A DNA stretch of 64,000 nucleotides from assembly GCA_023228995.1 (NCBI GenBank), contig JALOAD010000011.1, positions 16,845 to 80,844 on the forward strand. Reading direction: 5' to 3'. The notes under the pieces were generated by a model, which saw nothing but the letters and a program-made list of their open reading frames with translations, was not told the origin of the DNA and did not search any database. This stretch comes from JALOAD01 sp023228995 [NCBI: Candidatus Muiribacterium halophilum]. GTDB taxonomy: Bacteria; Muiribacteriota; Muiribacteriia; Muiribacteriales. A program made the position numbers and the translations under genes. Shown here piece by piece: positions 52,965-61,586 of the stretch; position 1 is the stretch's first letter; every line of letters starts with the position of its first letter.

Positions 52965-53200
52965 TAAAATCTGCGAAATAGTGAAATAGTGAATCAAAAT
53001 ATTCATTGAACATTTTTTTGCGAAATGGATTTAAAGCTTCTACCACTTCACACCTTCACCGTTTCACCCTCAACTCTCAACCCTTAACTCTTCAACCTTA
53101 TAAATCTGCGAATAGCGAATAAGTAAATAGTAAAATAGATTTAAAGCTTTTGTTTTCCCTCTTTCACCCGCTTTTAATCTTTTCCCTAACCCCGAACCCC
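52965..53200. repeat. Diverged tandem duplication, non-coding
   Basis: Two copies of a roughly 135-bp block: AAATCTGCGAA (52967 on) ... GGATTTAAAGCTT, and again from 53102 ... AGATTTAAAGCTTT. The first ends in a pyrimidine-rich stretch (53046-53098) made of the same CACC/AACTCTT words as the octamer array. The second is followed by CCCCGAACCCCGAATCCCGG. The gap 52949-53224 has no gene. Confidence 0.55.
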
Positions 53201-53224
53201 GAATCCCGGTTCTTACCCCGTAAT

Positions 53225-55801
53225 TTACGGTTCTACCACTATTACTTTATAATTCTCATTAAAATATTTATTAGCAATTTTTTTCACATCTTGTTTTGTA
53301 ATAGCTTTAATTTTTTTAATATATTTTTCAGTAAAATCATAACCCATACCATATATTTCATTTAAAACTATATCTTCACAAACTCCAAGAGTTGATTGCA
53401 TATCACCAGCAAGAGAACCAATTATTTTATTTTTAGATCTTTCAAGCTCATCATCTGAAACAAAATCTTTTTTAATTTTATTAATTTCACTATGAAGCAT
53501 TTTAATAGCAAAATCTCTTTTTTCAGAAGTTGTAGCAATATAATAAACAAAAGTACCTACATCTTTACCAGCAAATGGAAATCCATAAACAGAATAAGCA
53601 AGAGAATGTTTTGATCTAAGTTCTTCAAACAATCTTGAACCAAGCCCACTCATTATATTAGATATTACAGATAAAACAAATCTATCTTCATTATTATTAT
53701 CTGCTCCTTCAAAAGCTAATCTTACAACACTCTGTTTTTTATCAGGCATTTTTTTAACAATAATGCTTTCACCTTTAATTTTTTGAGGAGATAATACAGT
53801 TTTAAATTTAAAATCAGGACCTGTTAATTTATTAAGGTCTTTTATTACAGTATTTTTCATTTTAGAAATATCAAAATCCCCAATTATAGCAATAGTCATA
53901 TTAGAAGGAGTTATAATTTTATTTATAAAATCCTTTAATACAAGTGAATTAATTTTTTCAATACTTTCAAGCGTACCAGTTTTATCCATTTCATAAGGAT
54001 GACCTTTAAACATTTCTTTTCTATATAATTCACCATTTACAAAGTTTATATCTTCAAGCTGTTGCTTAATAGAAGCTTTGATAATTTCAACTTCTTTTTC
54101 AAACTCAACTTTATCAAATCTATTATTAAACATTACATCAACATAAGCATCCCAAATAAGAGAAAAATTTTCTTTAAGACATTTCATATTGACAAATATA
54201 GTGTTATTTCCTGAACTAGCTTTTATACTTGAGCCTGTTTTTCTTTGAATATCAAGCATTTTTTCTTTTGAATATTTTTTTGAAGAACTAATTATCATTT
54301 TAGATAAAAGATTTGAAATACCATTATTATTTTCATCCTCAACAATAACTCCGCCATTAAAACCAGCATTTACAGATATCATAGGAAGTTTTTTATCTTC
54401 TTTAAGTAGTAAAGTAATTCCATTATCTAAAACTATTTTTTCAACTTCAGATTTTTTTGTGATTTTATTATCACTTTTAAAAGTCTGAGCAATTTTTTCA
54501 GTTTTAGGAATGGTATGAACTATTGAAAGATTATTATAACCAAGATATTTTCTTGCAACTCTTATTATATCATCAGGAGTTACATTTGAAATACCTTCAA
54601 GATATTTATTATCAAAATCAAGACTTCCTACATTAACAAAACTTTCAGCTAAAGATTCAGCCTGACTCATAATATCTTCTTTAGAATAAACACTATATGC
54701 TTTAACAAGATTTTTAACTTCATCAAGCTCTTCTTTTGTAACTTTTTCATATTTAAATTTATTTATCTCATCAAGAATTGCAAATTTTAAAGAAGTATAT
54801 TTTTCATCATCAAATATTGCTTTAACCATGAATAATCCAGGGTATTTAGGAGTCCATGAGCTAGAAAAAATCTGATAAGCTAATTTATCTTTTTCAATTA
54901 TTCTTTTATAAAGTCTTGAACTTTTTCCTCCACCTAAAATATTTGAAAGACAATCTAAAGCATAAAGGTCTGGATCGTTAATAGAAACAGTATGATAACC
55001 CATCATCATTTTAGGTATATTAACAGCAGATTCAATCTTTACATATCTTGGAGCCATCTGAACCGGTTCTTTTGGAAGGGACACCGGACCAATTGTTTTT
55101 CTTTCCCATTCACCAAAATATCTTTCAACATCTTTTTTCATTTGTTCTGTATCAAAATCTCCAACAAAAGACACAATAACATTAGAAGGAGAATACATAG
55201 TTTCATAATAAGTAGCAACATCTTCATTTGTAAGTTTCGCAAAAAGTTCTGTATATCCAATCACTGGAATATAATAAGGAAATACCTTGTAACTTGTTTC
55301 CATTAAAGTCCAGTAAATCTGAGAATCAGGATCATCATCCTTCATATTAATCTCTTTAAAAATAACTTTTTGTTCTTTTTGGGCTTCTTCTTTATCAAAA
55401 ACAGAATTTCTTAACATATCAGAAAGAACATCAAGTCCAGTATCTTTATACTCACTTAAAACAGTGTAATGATATACTGTCTTTTCAAAACTAGTATAAG
55501 CATTCATATCAGATCCACCAGCTTTATGTATAATCTGAGGAATTTCACCAGGTCCTCTTTTTTTAGTGCCTTTAAAAAGCATGTGTTCAAAATAATGAGA
55601 TAATCCTGAACCAGTTTTAGGTCCTTCTGTTAAAGAACCAGCTTTTACCCATGCAACCATAGCAATCATAGGAACATTGTGAGTTTCTCTCAATATAACC
55701 GTTAAACCATTATTAAGTTTAAACACACTTTCTTCACCTTCAAAAGCTGAAGAAGAAAAAACAACTCCTAAAACCAATAAAAATAAAAATATTTTTTTCA
55801 T
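53225..55801 (-). CDS. Exported M16-family zinc peptidase, two-domain
   Basis: An 858-residue protein with a signal peptide (KKIFLFLLVLGVVFSSSAF) and two M16 halves. The first has the inverted zinc motif HxxEH (H69, E72, H73 in SHYFEHMLFKGT) and a later Glu-rich helix for the third ligand. The second half (from about 450, LDNGITLLLKEDKK) lacks HxxEH and is structural, as usual in this family. It is periplasmic; substrates may be peptides. GGGGGAAAA precedes the ATG at 55801; the longer frame to 55843 crosses the secG terminator and is rejected. Confidence 0.93.
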   Translation of the reverse strand: MKKIFLFLLVLGVVFSSSAFEGEESVFKLNNGLTVILRETHNVPMIAMVAWVKAGSLTEGPKTGSGLSHYFEHMLFKGTKKRGPGEIPQIIHKAGGSDMNAYTSFEKTVYHYTVLSEYKDTGLDVLSDMLRNSVFDKEEAQKEQKVIFKEINMKDDDPDSQIYWTLMETSYKVFPYYIPVIGYTELFAKLTNEDVATYYETMYSPSNVIVSFVGDFDTEQMKKDVERYFGEWERKTIGPVSLPKEPVQMAPRYVKIESAVNIPKMMMGYHTVSINDPDLYALDCLSNILGGGKSSRLYKRIIEKDKLAYQIFSSSWTPKYPGLFMVKAIFDDEKYTSLKFAILDEINKFKYEKVTKEELDEVKNLVKAYSVYSKEDIMSQAESLAESFVNVGSLDFDNKYLEGISNVTPDDIIRVARKYLGYNNLSIVHTIPKTEKIAQTFKSDNKITKKSEVEKIVLDNGITLLLKEDKKLPMISVNAGFNGGVIVEDENNNGISNLLSKMIISSSKKYSKEKMLDIQRKTGSSIKASSGNNTIFVNMKCLKENFSLIWDAYVDVMFNNRFDKVEFEKEVEIIKASIKQQLEDINFVNGELYRKEMFKGHPYEMDKTGTLESIEKINSLVLKDFINKIITPSNMTIAIIGDFDISKMKNTVIKDLNKLTGPDFKFKTVLSPQKIKGESIIVKKMPDKKQSVVRLAFEGADNNNEDRFVLSVISNIMSGLGSRLFEELRSKHSLAYSVYGFPFAGKDVGTFVYYIATTSEKRDFAIKMLHSEINKIKKDFVSDDELERSKNKIIGSLAGDMQSTLGVCEDIVLNEIYGMGYDFTEKYIKKIKAITKQDVKKIANKYFNENYKVIVVEP

Positions 55802-55817
55802 TTTTCCCCCTAATATA

Positions 55818-55847
55818 TAAAAAAAGGGTGGTTTATTCACCACCCTT
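55818..55847 (-). terminator. Strong intrinsic terminator after secG
   Basis: The arms AAGGGTGGT (55824-55832) and ACCACCCTT (55839-55847) are perfect, with a 6-nt loop. On the minus strand a run of seven T follows. It separates secG from the M16 gene. Confidence 0.85.
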
Positions 55848-55875
55848 CCTATGTTTCAATCCGAATAGTTAATAA

Positions 55876-56175
55876 TTATTTACTCTGACTTTGCGGAACA
55901 GGTGCAATGTTTGAACTACCAGCTCTAAAATTTTGAGTCGCCATATATGTAAGCGTAAATGAAGTAATAATAAAAATAACTGCAAATACAGTAGTGAGCT
56001 TGCCAAAAAAATCAAGACTACCTTTTGCACCAAACATAGTTTGAGCAGCTCCACCACCAAAAGCACCAGATAAACCTTCACCTTTATCAGCTTGAAGAAG
56101 CACTACTATAATTAATCCTAAAGCTATAAGAGTATGAAATCCTAATATTACCCAAGTCAATGTACCAAATTCCAT
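55876..56175 (-). CDS. secG: Protein translocase subunit SecG
   Basis: A 99-residue protein with two membrane helices (about 8-28 and 57-80) and the SecG words VLLQADKGEGLSGAFGGG. SecG assists SecYEG during SecA-driven export. The ATG at 56175 has GGAGG upstream; the TTG in front is rejected. It has its own consensus promoter and terminator, so it is a single-gene unit. The Ser/Gln tail (SNIAPVPQSQSK) is typical of the family. Confidence 0.93.
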   Translation of the reverse strand: MEFGTLTWVILGFHTLIALGLIIVVLLQADKGEGLSGAFGGGAAQTMFGAKGSLDFFGKLTTVFAVIFIITSFTLTYMATQNFRAGSSNIAPVPQSQSK

Positions 56176-56204
56176 CAAAATCCTCCACTTGTATATTTTT
56201 AGAC

Positions 56205-56233
56205 ATTATAATTTTTTTATATAATATTGTCAA
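56205..56233 (-). promoter_or_regulatory. Perfect sigma-70 consensus promoter for secG
   Basis: TTGACA (56228-56233), 17-nt spacer (56211-56227), TATAAT (56205-56210) on the minus strand. The -35 box overlaps the fmt stop codon. The start site should be near 56198, giving a leader of about 23 nt with GGAGG. Confidence 0.85.
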
Positions 56234-57165
56234 AACTCAAAAACAGTATTTTTATTAATAATATCACTTCCATTAGAAAAATCTCTAAAATTCATGACTT
56301 TTTTGCCACTTAACTGAATCTTATCAATAGCAACACTACCATTACCGCAATTTACAACAAAGTAGTCTTTATTTACACTCAAAATACTGCCAGGTTTACC
56401 ATTTGCCTTTTCATCACCTAATGACATTGAAAGTATTTTTAAATAATTATCATCAAAACATGTAAAAGCTCCAGGCCATGGTGTCATAGCTTTATAATGA
56501 TTAATAAGCTCTTCTGAATCAAGACTCCAGTCAATTTTGCCATGTTCTTTTTTTAAAAGAGTTGTATATGTTGCTTGTTTACTATTTTGAACAATAGGTT
56601 TTATTGATTTATCCTTTAATCCTTCAATAGTTTCTATAGTACATCTAGCAGACATCTGCGAAAGTCTATCATGAAGTATGCCAGCATTATCATCTTTATG
56701 TATAGGGCATTCTATTATTTTAAGTATATCTCCTTCATCCATTTTTTCATTCATAAGAATAGAAGTCACACCAGTTTTTCTTGCACCATCTTTTAAAGCA
56801 TTTTGTATAGGAGATGCTCCTCGGTATTCTGGTAAAATAGAACCATGAATATTAATACATCCAAAACAAGGTATATCAAGAATTTCTCTTGGAATTATTT
56901 GTCCATAAGCTATAACAACAATAATATCAGGAGAAAGTTTTTTTAATTCTTCTACAATATTTTTATCTTTTTTAATTTTTTTAGGTTGAAATACAGGAAT
57001 ATTGTTTTTTAAAGCAAATCTTTTAACCGGAGTATTTATTATCTTTTGACCCCGATTTGCAGCTTTATCAGGTTGGGTTATAATAGCTGAAAGAAAATAA
57101 TGCTCAAGTAATTCTTCTAAAGTAGGTATACAATATTCCGGCGTTCCCATAAATACTACATTCAT
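56230..57165 (-). CDS. fmt: Methionyl-tRNA formyltransferase
   Basis: A 311-residue enzyme formylating initiator Met-tRNA. The catalytic residues fit N105 and H107 (CINIHGSILPEYRG) and D145 (DEGDIL). The N-terminal MNVVFMGTPEY and the C-terminal OB-like domain are normal. Its ATG overlaps the def stop as TAATG. def and fmt together handle N-terminal formyl groups. Confidence 0.96.
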   Translation of the reverse strand: MNVVFMGTPEYCIPTLEELLEHYFLSAIITQPDKAANRGQKIINTPVKRFALKNNIPVFQPKKIKKDKNIVEELKKLSPDIIVVIAYGQIIPREILDIPCFGCINIHGSILPEYRGASPIQNALKDGARKTGVTSILMNEKMDEGDILKIIECPIHKDDNAGILHDRLSQMSARCTIETIEGLKDKSIKPIVQNSKQATYTTLLKKEHGKIDWSLDSEELINHYKAMTPWPGAFTCFDDNYLKILSMSLGDEKANGKPGSILSVNKDYFVVNCGNGSVAIDKIQLSGKKVMNFRDFSNGSDIINKNTVFEF

Positions 57166-57683
57166 TATTTACTCTCTGGCAAAAATTCTTCAAGAATTAT
57201 GCCTTTTCTGATTTTATCCAATTTCTTTTTTAAAAGTTTTCTTTTAATAAGTGATATATGATCAATAAAAAGCTTTCCATAAAGATGATCACCTTCATGC
57301 TGAAAAACTCTTGCTTCAAGACCATCAAGTGTTTCAACATGTTCTTCACCATTTCTATCCTGATAACTTACTCTAACTTTTTCTGGTCTAACAACTTTTT
57401 CCCAAATTCCAGGAAGAGAAAGACAACCTTCTTCCATTAAATTCTGTTCTTGTGAATGCTCAAGAAATTTTAGATTAAATACATATAAAGGTTCTTCTTC
57501 TTCATTAAAACGAATAACAACTATTTTTTTAGTAATTCCAACTTGAGGTCCAGCAAGACCAAATCCTTTATACAACTTCAATGCTTCAAGCATTTCATCA
57601 GCTATTTTTACTGTTTTTTCATTAACTACAACATCCACGCACTCTTCTCTAAGTACAGGATCTCCAAAATATACTATTTTCAT
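57165..57683 (-). CDS. def: Peptide deformylase
   Basis: A 172-residue metalloenzyme removing formyl from new proteins. The three motifs are GFGLAGPQVG (42-49, with Gly where Ala is usual), EEGCLSLPG with C87, and QHEGDH with H129, E130 and H133 (HEGDH in place of the common HExDH variants HEIDH or HELDH). It is the first gene of def-fmt, with a promoter at 57707 and GAGGGAG upstream of the ATG. Confidence 0.95.
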   Translation of the reverse strand: MKIVYFGDPVLREECVDVVVNEKTVKIADEMLEALKLYKGFGLAGPQVGITKKIVVIRFNEEEEPLYVFNLKFLEHSQEQNLMEEGCLSLPGIWEKVVRPEKVRVSYQDRNGEEHVETLDGLEARVFQHEGDHLYGKLFIDHISLIKRKLLKKKLDKIRKGIILEEFLPESK

Positions 57684-57706
57684 CTATAGTATCTCCCTCA
57701 AATTAA

Positions 57707-57736
57707 ATATTAAATCTATTTTACATAAAGTGTCAA
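57707..57736 (-). promoter_or_regulatory. Promoter for def-fmt
   Basis: TTGACA (57731-57736), 18-nt spacer, TAATAT (57707-57712) on the minus strand. Confidence 0.7.
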
Positions 57737-57768
57737 AAATTTCAAGTATAGATTATTTTAATTGATTC

Positions 57769-57797
57769 TTGACTAAAAAACTTATGAATTGTATATT
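57769..57797 (+). promoter_or_regulatory. Promoter giving a probably leaderless mRNA for the DMT transporter
   Basis: TTGACT (57769-57774), 17-nt spacer and TATATT (57792-57797). The ATG at 57804 lies 6 nt after the -10 box, exactly where transcription should start, and no SD exists. Confidence 0.7.
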
Positions 57798-57803
57798 TTC
57801 ACA

Positions 57804-58676
57804 ATGTATTTAATATATTTTTTTCTATTTCTTAGAATAATAATTAATTCTATAAATTACATAGTTGTAACATATCTATCTCCTGAACTATCTTCTGTTT
57901 CAATAACAATAACTAGAGTTTTTATAACTTCTATATTAATTTTTATATTTTTTAACAAACATATTATATGGAAAAAAAAACATATAATACAATCAATGAT
58001 TTTAGCCTTTTTAGGAGTAATTCTTAATCAAACTCTCTTTATATCAGGCGGTTCTATTACAATTCCAGCACATACTTCAGTAATTTATTCAACAATGCCT
58101 TTACTAATATATATTATTTCACTTTTTTTAAAAGATGAAGAATTTTCATTAAAGAGAATATTTGGAATATTAATTGCTTTTACAGGAATATTTTTAATTT
58201 TATATGAAAAAGGTTTTGATATTAAAGGAAAGTATTTAATTGGTGATATAACAATATTTTTAGGTGCAATATCATTTAGTTTATATACAGTATTTGGAAA
58301 AAGACAAAAAATATTTAAATCACCTACAGTTATGACTTTAAATGCACTTTTTTTTGGCGGAATTTTATATACAATTATTGGATTCCCATTATTTTACAAA
58401 GATTTTTCAATAAAATTATTTGAAATTAAAAATATTTCTATAATATTGTATTTTGCTATATTCACATCAATAATATCGCATATATTATGGAATAAAGTTG
58501 TAAAAGATTTCAATGCATCTTTAGCATCTTTAATACAGAATTTACAGATAATTGTAACAACATTACTTACAATGTATTTATTAGATTTCAAACCAGGAAT
58601 ATTGTTTTTAATAGGTAGTATATTAACTTTTTTAGGAATATTTATAGCATCAAAAATCAAAAAAACATCATTATAA
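57804..58676 (+). CDS. DMT-superfamily (EamA) transporter
   Basis: A 290-residue inner-membrane protein with about ten hydrophobic segments arranged as two EamA halves (LSPELSSVSITITRV in the first, SFSLYTVFGKR in the second; GIFLILYEKG in between). Members export metabolites or amino acids; the substrate is unknown. The TTG at 57789 lies inside the promoter and cannot be transcribed, so the ATG at 57804 is the start. It stands alone between divergent def and a convergent small gene. Confidence 0.88.
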   Translation: MYLIYFFLFLRIIINSINYIVVTYLSPELSSVSITITRVFITSILIFIFFNKHIIWKKKHIIQSMILAFLGVILNQTLFISGGSITIPAHTSVIYSTMPLLIYIISLFLKDEEFSLKRIFGILIAFTGIFLILYEKGFDIKGKYLIGDITIFLGAISFSLYTVFGKRQKIFKSPTVMTLNALFFGGILYTIIGFPLFYKDFSIKLFEIKNISIILYFAIFTSIISHILWNKVVKDFNASLASLIQNLQIIVTTLLTMYLLDFKPGILFLIGSILTFLGIFIASKIKKTSL

Positions 58677-58682
58677 ATAAAA

Positions 58683-58703
58683 CAATTGAGCCCTCTGATT
58701 AAA
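58683..58703. repeat. 21-bp half-site shared with 17847-17867
   Basis: CAATTGAGCCCTCTGATTAA and the next base are the reverse complement of 17847-17867. Here only one arm is present, so no hairpin forms. Confidence 0.6.
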
Positions 58704-58750
58704 CAACACAACTTATAGAAGCAAGAATCTTAAAATATTTTTTGCTTGTT

Positions 58751-59032
58751 TTAAGAAAATTTATAGTAAATATATTTTTCAAATATTCTTGCTGCACTTT
58801 CAGATATAATTTTCATAGAACTTTTTTTAAATTTTTCTTCAAAAAAATGAAAAAGTTCATGTATTATTATTTTTATTTCAAAATCCTTATTTTTAAATTT
58901 TTCATTAATAATAATATTTTTATTGTAATATTTACCATTTTCATTCATTTTTTGGTATATAACACTGATTTTTTCTTCCTTTATAATTTCATCAATAACA
59001 AAACAATCAATATTATTTATTACACTTTTCAT
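58751..59032 (-). CDS. Small HExxH protein, possible minimal metallopeptidase
   Basis: From the ATG at 59032 the frame encodes about 93 residues; an ATG at 59113 extends it, but that would run through the terminator of the gene at 59110. The core reads KIIIHELFHFFEEKF with HELFH, and SESAAR about 20 residues later offers a Glu as a third ligand. No SD is seen. The size is small for a peptidase. Possibly a decayed or toxin-like fragment; expression is uncertain. Confidence 0.5.
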   Translation of the reverse strand: MKSVINNIDCFVIDEIIKEEKISVIYQKMNENGKYYNKNIIINEKFKNKDFEIKIIIHELFHFFEEKFKKSSMKIISESAARIFEKYIYYKFS

Positions 59033-59055
59033 ATATAAATACGAAATTATATAAA

Positions 59056-59089
59056 TAAAAAAAGGCATTTTTTGCGAAAAAAAATGCCT
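59056..59089 (-). terminator. Intrinsic terminator after the outer-membrane protein gene
   Basis: AGGCAT and ATGCCT, extended by T5/A5 pairs, form a stem around a short loop. On the minus strand T's follow (complement of 59056-59063). It ends the unit of the gene at 59110. Confidence 0.75.
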
Positions 59090-59109
59090 GTATATAAAAA
59101 TAAATCTAA

Positions 59110-60333
59110 TCATTTCACTTTAAAGCCAGAAGAAAAAGATATTAAATGCTCGGTATTTCCAAATTCATCAACTGTTCTTTTTCTTGAAACAGTAAAATCA
59201 GCTCCTTTACCAGTCACCATATTAAAAGATAATATTGTAAATACATTTTTATTATCCGTAATACTTGCAAAATCACTCCAATCAGCATCTTTGTTAACAT
59301 ATTCCCAACAAACACTTATTCCATTTAATAATTCTTCGTTAAGATTCACTTTTAATTTTAAAGTTGGATGAATATCAAAAGAATTAAATTCTTCAAAATC
59401 TAATTCAAATTCAGCTATATCTAGTAGCTTATACTCTGCTGCAATATTTATACTTTTAACTGATTTCTTTATTGTAGAAAAATACTGTATATCAGCATAT
59501 TTACCACTTTTTTCAATTTCATAAAATTGTGATATCATACCTGGAATATAATCAGAATCATAATTTCTATATTCAATTCTAAATTTAGATCTAAACCCTG
59601 AATCGTATTTTAATCCACTAGCAAAACAATCCCCAAAATGTTTAACTCTTGTGAAATCTTCAAATAAAAGAAGTTTTTTAGAAATTCCTCTAAATAAAGG
59701 TGTTGAAAAATCAACCCCGTAAATTTCAAGTTTATCTGAAGTTAAAGGATTGTTATCAGGATCTTTATCAACTGCAAAACCAGCTCCAATTGTAACATCA
59801 TCAACAGGAACTATAAAAACTCTACCACCAAAAACTTTAACATTATCAATATTGTTTACAAAAAACTCAATACCATCATCAAATTTATTTTTTTTATGAA
59901 AATACAAACCATTTTTCTTAGATTCTTGAGGATATCTAACTTTATTTGAATAATTTCTAACAATACTTCCATTACCAAAAGTAATATCTTCAATAAACCC
60001 AACTCTAATAAACATTCTATCTTTTTTTTGTCTATATTTTATAAAATTAAAATAATCTAAAAATGTACTTTTATCTTCAATAGAGTTTTTTCTAAAATTA
60101 CCATCTTCATCAATAAAAAATTGAAAATCAAGACCAATTCTCCATTCAGCAATTTTAAACTCTGGTTGAACACCAAATCTGTAAAAAGTTTGATTATTTC
60201 CAAAACTATCTTTTAAAAGCTCTATACCATAAAATGTATTCATTGCTGTTAAACTTTTACTCTGACATTCAGAATTTAAATTCAATAAAAAAAGCGACAT
60301 CATACAATATATAAATATTTTTTTTAAATTCAT
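59110..60333 (-). CDS. Probable outer-membrane beta-barrel protein
   Basis: A 407-residue protein with a signal peptide (LKKIFIYCMMSLFLLNL). About 20 amphipathic strands follow with alternating hydrophobic residues and charged turns (FKIAEWRIGLDFQFFIDEDGN; GGRVFIVPVDDVTIGAGF). The C-terminus FSSGFKVK is slightly off the usual terminal Phe. It may be a porin-like or structural barrel. GGGG lies before the ATG. It is 9 bp after the zinc-ribbon gene and both probably share one transcript. Confidence 0.72.
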   Translation of the reverse strand: MNLKKIFIYCMMSLFLLNLNSECQSKSLTAMNTFYGIELLKDSFGNNQTFYRFGVQPEFKIAEWRIGLDFQFFIDEDGNFRKNSIEDKSTFLDYFNFIKYRQKKDRMFIRVGFIEDITFGNGSIVRNYSNKVRYPQESKKNGLYFHKKNKFDDGIEFFVNNIDNVKVFGGRVFIVPVDDVTIGAGFAVDKDPDNNPLTSDKLEIYGVDFSTPLFRGISKKLLLFEDFTRVKHFGDCFASGLKYDSGFRSKFRIEYRNYDSDYIPGMISQFYEIEKSGKYADIQYFSTIKKSVKSINIAAEYKLLDIAEFELDFEEFNSFDIHPTLKLKVNLNEELLNGISVCWEYVNKDADWSDFASITDNKNVFTILSFNMVTGKGADFTVSRKRTVDEFGNTEHLISFSSGFKVK

Positions 60334-60342
60334 ATTATTCCC

Positions 60343-60480
60343 CTATAGTTCAACTAAACCAAAGTCCTTTTTAAACCCACATTTTTCACAGTGTATAATC
60401 TTTTTTTTCTTATGACCATAAGCGAATTTCCATTCAAAATATTCTTCAAGTCTGTTTCCACATTTTTTACAAATATCCAC
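60343..60480 (-). CDS. Small zinc-ribbon protein, 45 residues
   Basis: GTG (60480) to TAG (60343-60345) encodes 45 residues with CKKCG at 4-8 and CEKCG at 31-35, a four-cysteine zinc ribbon around a basic region (HKKKKII). GGGGGTG lies 6 nt before the GTG. It is too short for standard size cut-offs. It could bind RNA or protein; no exact family is claimed. It is the first gene of the unit with the barrel protein. Confidence 0.7.
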   Translation of the reverse strand: MDICKKCGNRLEEYFEWKFAYGHKKKKIIHCEKCGFKKDFGLVEL

Positions 60481-60539
60481 TGTTTACACCCCCAATATTA
60501 GCTTGATATGGTATATATTCGGAATATTAGCGTTATATA

Positions 60540-60567
60540 TTGAATTTTTATATTATAGTGTTATAAT
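60540..60567 (+). promoter_or_regulatory. Promoter for serA
   Basis: TTGAAT (60540-60545), 16-nt spacer, TATAAT (60562-60567). A palindrome ATATTC-G-GAATAT lies just upstream (near 60514-60526), between this promoter and the divergent zinc-ribbon gene, and might be an operator. Confidence 0.55.
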
Positions 60568-60622
60568 CGATATTAGATAAATTTTATGTTTAAAATAAAA
60601 CAAAAATACATTGGGAGGATTT

Positions 60623-61534
60623 ATGAAACTTCTTGTTTGTGATGCACTAAGTGACAATGCAGTAAATGGTCTTAAAAATATCAAAGGACTTGAAGTAACT
60701 GTAAAAACTGGTCTTAATCCAGAAGAACTTAAAGAAGTCATAAAAGATCAAAATATTGCTATAGTCAGATCAGCTACAAAAATTAGAAAAGATATAATTG
60801 ATGCAGCTCCAGAACTTAAATTAGTAATTAGAGGTGGTGTTGGTGTTGACAATATTGATGTAGAATATGCTAAATCAAAAAATATTTCTGTTAGAAACAC
60901 TCCAGGAGCAAGCTCAAATTCAGTTGCAGAATTAGCATTAGGTATGATGTTTGCTATTTCAAGAGATCTTTATACTTCAACTAATTCTATGAAAAATTCA
61001 AAATGGGAAAAGAAAAAATTCAACGGTTTTGAATTAGCTGGAAAAACTTTAGGTATAATTGGTTGTGGAAAAATTGGTCAGAGTCTTGCAAAAAAAGCAA
61101 TAGCATTAGGAATGAATGCAATCGGGTTTATAAGAAGTCCAAAACCTGCTATTGAAGGTCTTGAATACACAACTTCTCTTGATGAACTTCTAAAGAAAAG
61201 TGATTTTATATCAATTCATACTCCTTTTGTAAAAGAAGTTGGACCTTTATTAAAAAAAGAACAATTTTGTAAAATGAAAGAAGGTGTTTGTATTGTGAAC
61301 TGTTCAAGAGGTGGAGTTGTTTGTGAAAAAGATCTTCTTGAAGCTTTAAATAAAGGTCAAGTACAAGCTTGTGGTATTGATGTTTTTGAAAAAGAACCAA
61401 CAGGAAACACTGAACTTCTTGAACATGAAAGAGTTATTGTAGCTTCTCCTCATATTGGAGCTCAAACAAGAGAAGGTCAGGATAGAGTTGGTGATGAAAT
61501 TGTTGAAATCGTACAAGAATTTATGAATGCATAA
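60623..61534 (+). CDS. serA: D-3-phosphoglycerate dehydrogenase-type 2-hydroxyacid dehydrogenase
   Basis: A 303-residue NAD-dependent enzyme, the short form without ACT or intervening domain. Nucleotide-binding GIIGCGKIG (144-152) and the catalytic set R229 (CSRGG), E258 (FEKEP) and H277 (SPHIGA) are present. GRGGVGVDNID-like wording near 70-79 is typical of SerA. It would start serine synthesis, although a related hydroxyacid substrate cannot be excluded. GGGAGG lies 4 nt before the ATG at 60623; the TTG at 60611 overlaps the SD and is rejected. No serB or serC is in the window. Confidence 0.88.
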   Translation: MKLLVCDALSDNAVNGLKNIKGLEVTVKTGLNPEELKEVIKDQNIAIVRSATKIRKDIIDAAPELKLVIRGGVGVDNIDVEYAKSKNISVRNTPGASSNSVAELALGMMFAISRDLYTSTNSMKNSKWEKKKFNGFELAGKTLGIIGCGKIGQSLAKKAIALGMNAIGFIRSPKPAIEGLEYTTSLDELLKKSDFISIHTPFVKEVGPLLKKEQFCKMKEGVCIVNCSRGGVVCEKDLLEALNKGQVQACGIDVFEKEPTGNTELLEHERVIVASPHIGAQTREGQDRVGDEIVEIVQEFMNA

Positions 61535-61548
61535 ATAAAAATTATCAT

Positions 61549-61586
61549 AAAAAGAGATAGAGCATAATGCTTTATCTCTTTTTTTT
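61549..61586. terminator. Bidirectional terminator between serA and coaE
   Basis: GAGATA-G-AGCAT and ATGCT-T-TATCTC pair around one A, with an A run on the left and a T run on the right. It serves both convergent genes. Confidence 0.85.

Noticed and set aside
53225-55843. Longer M16 peptidase starting at 55843
   Set aside because: The extra codons lie in the secG terminator; GGGGGAAAA precedes the ATG at 55801.
60611-60622. TTG start of serA at 60611
   Set aside because: It lies on the Shine-Dalgarno sequence of the ATG at 60623.
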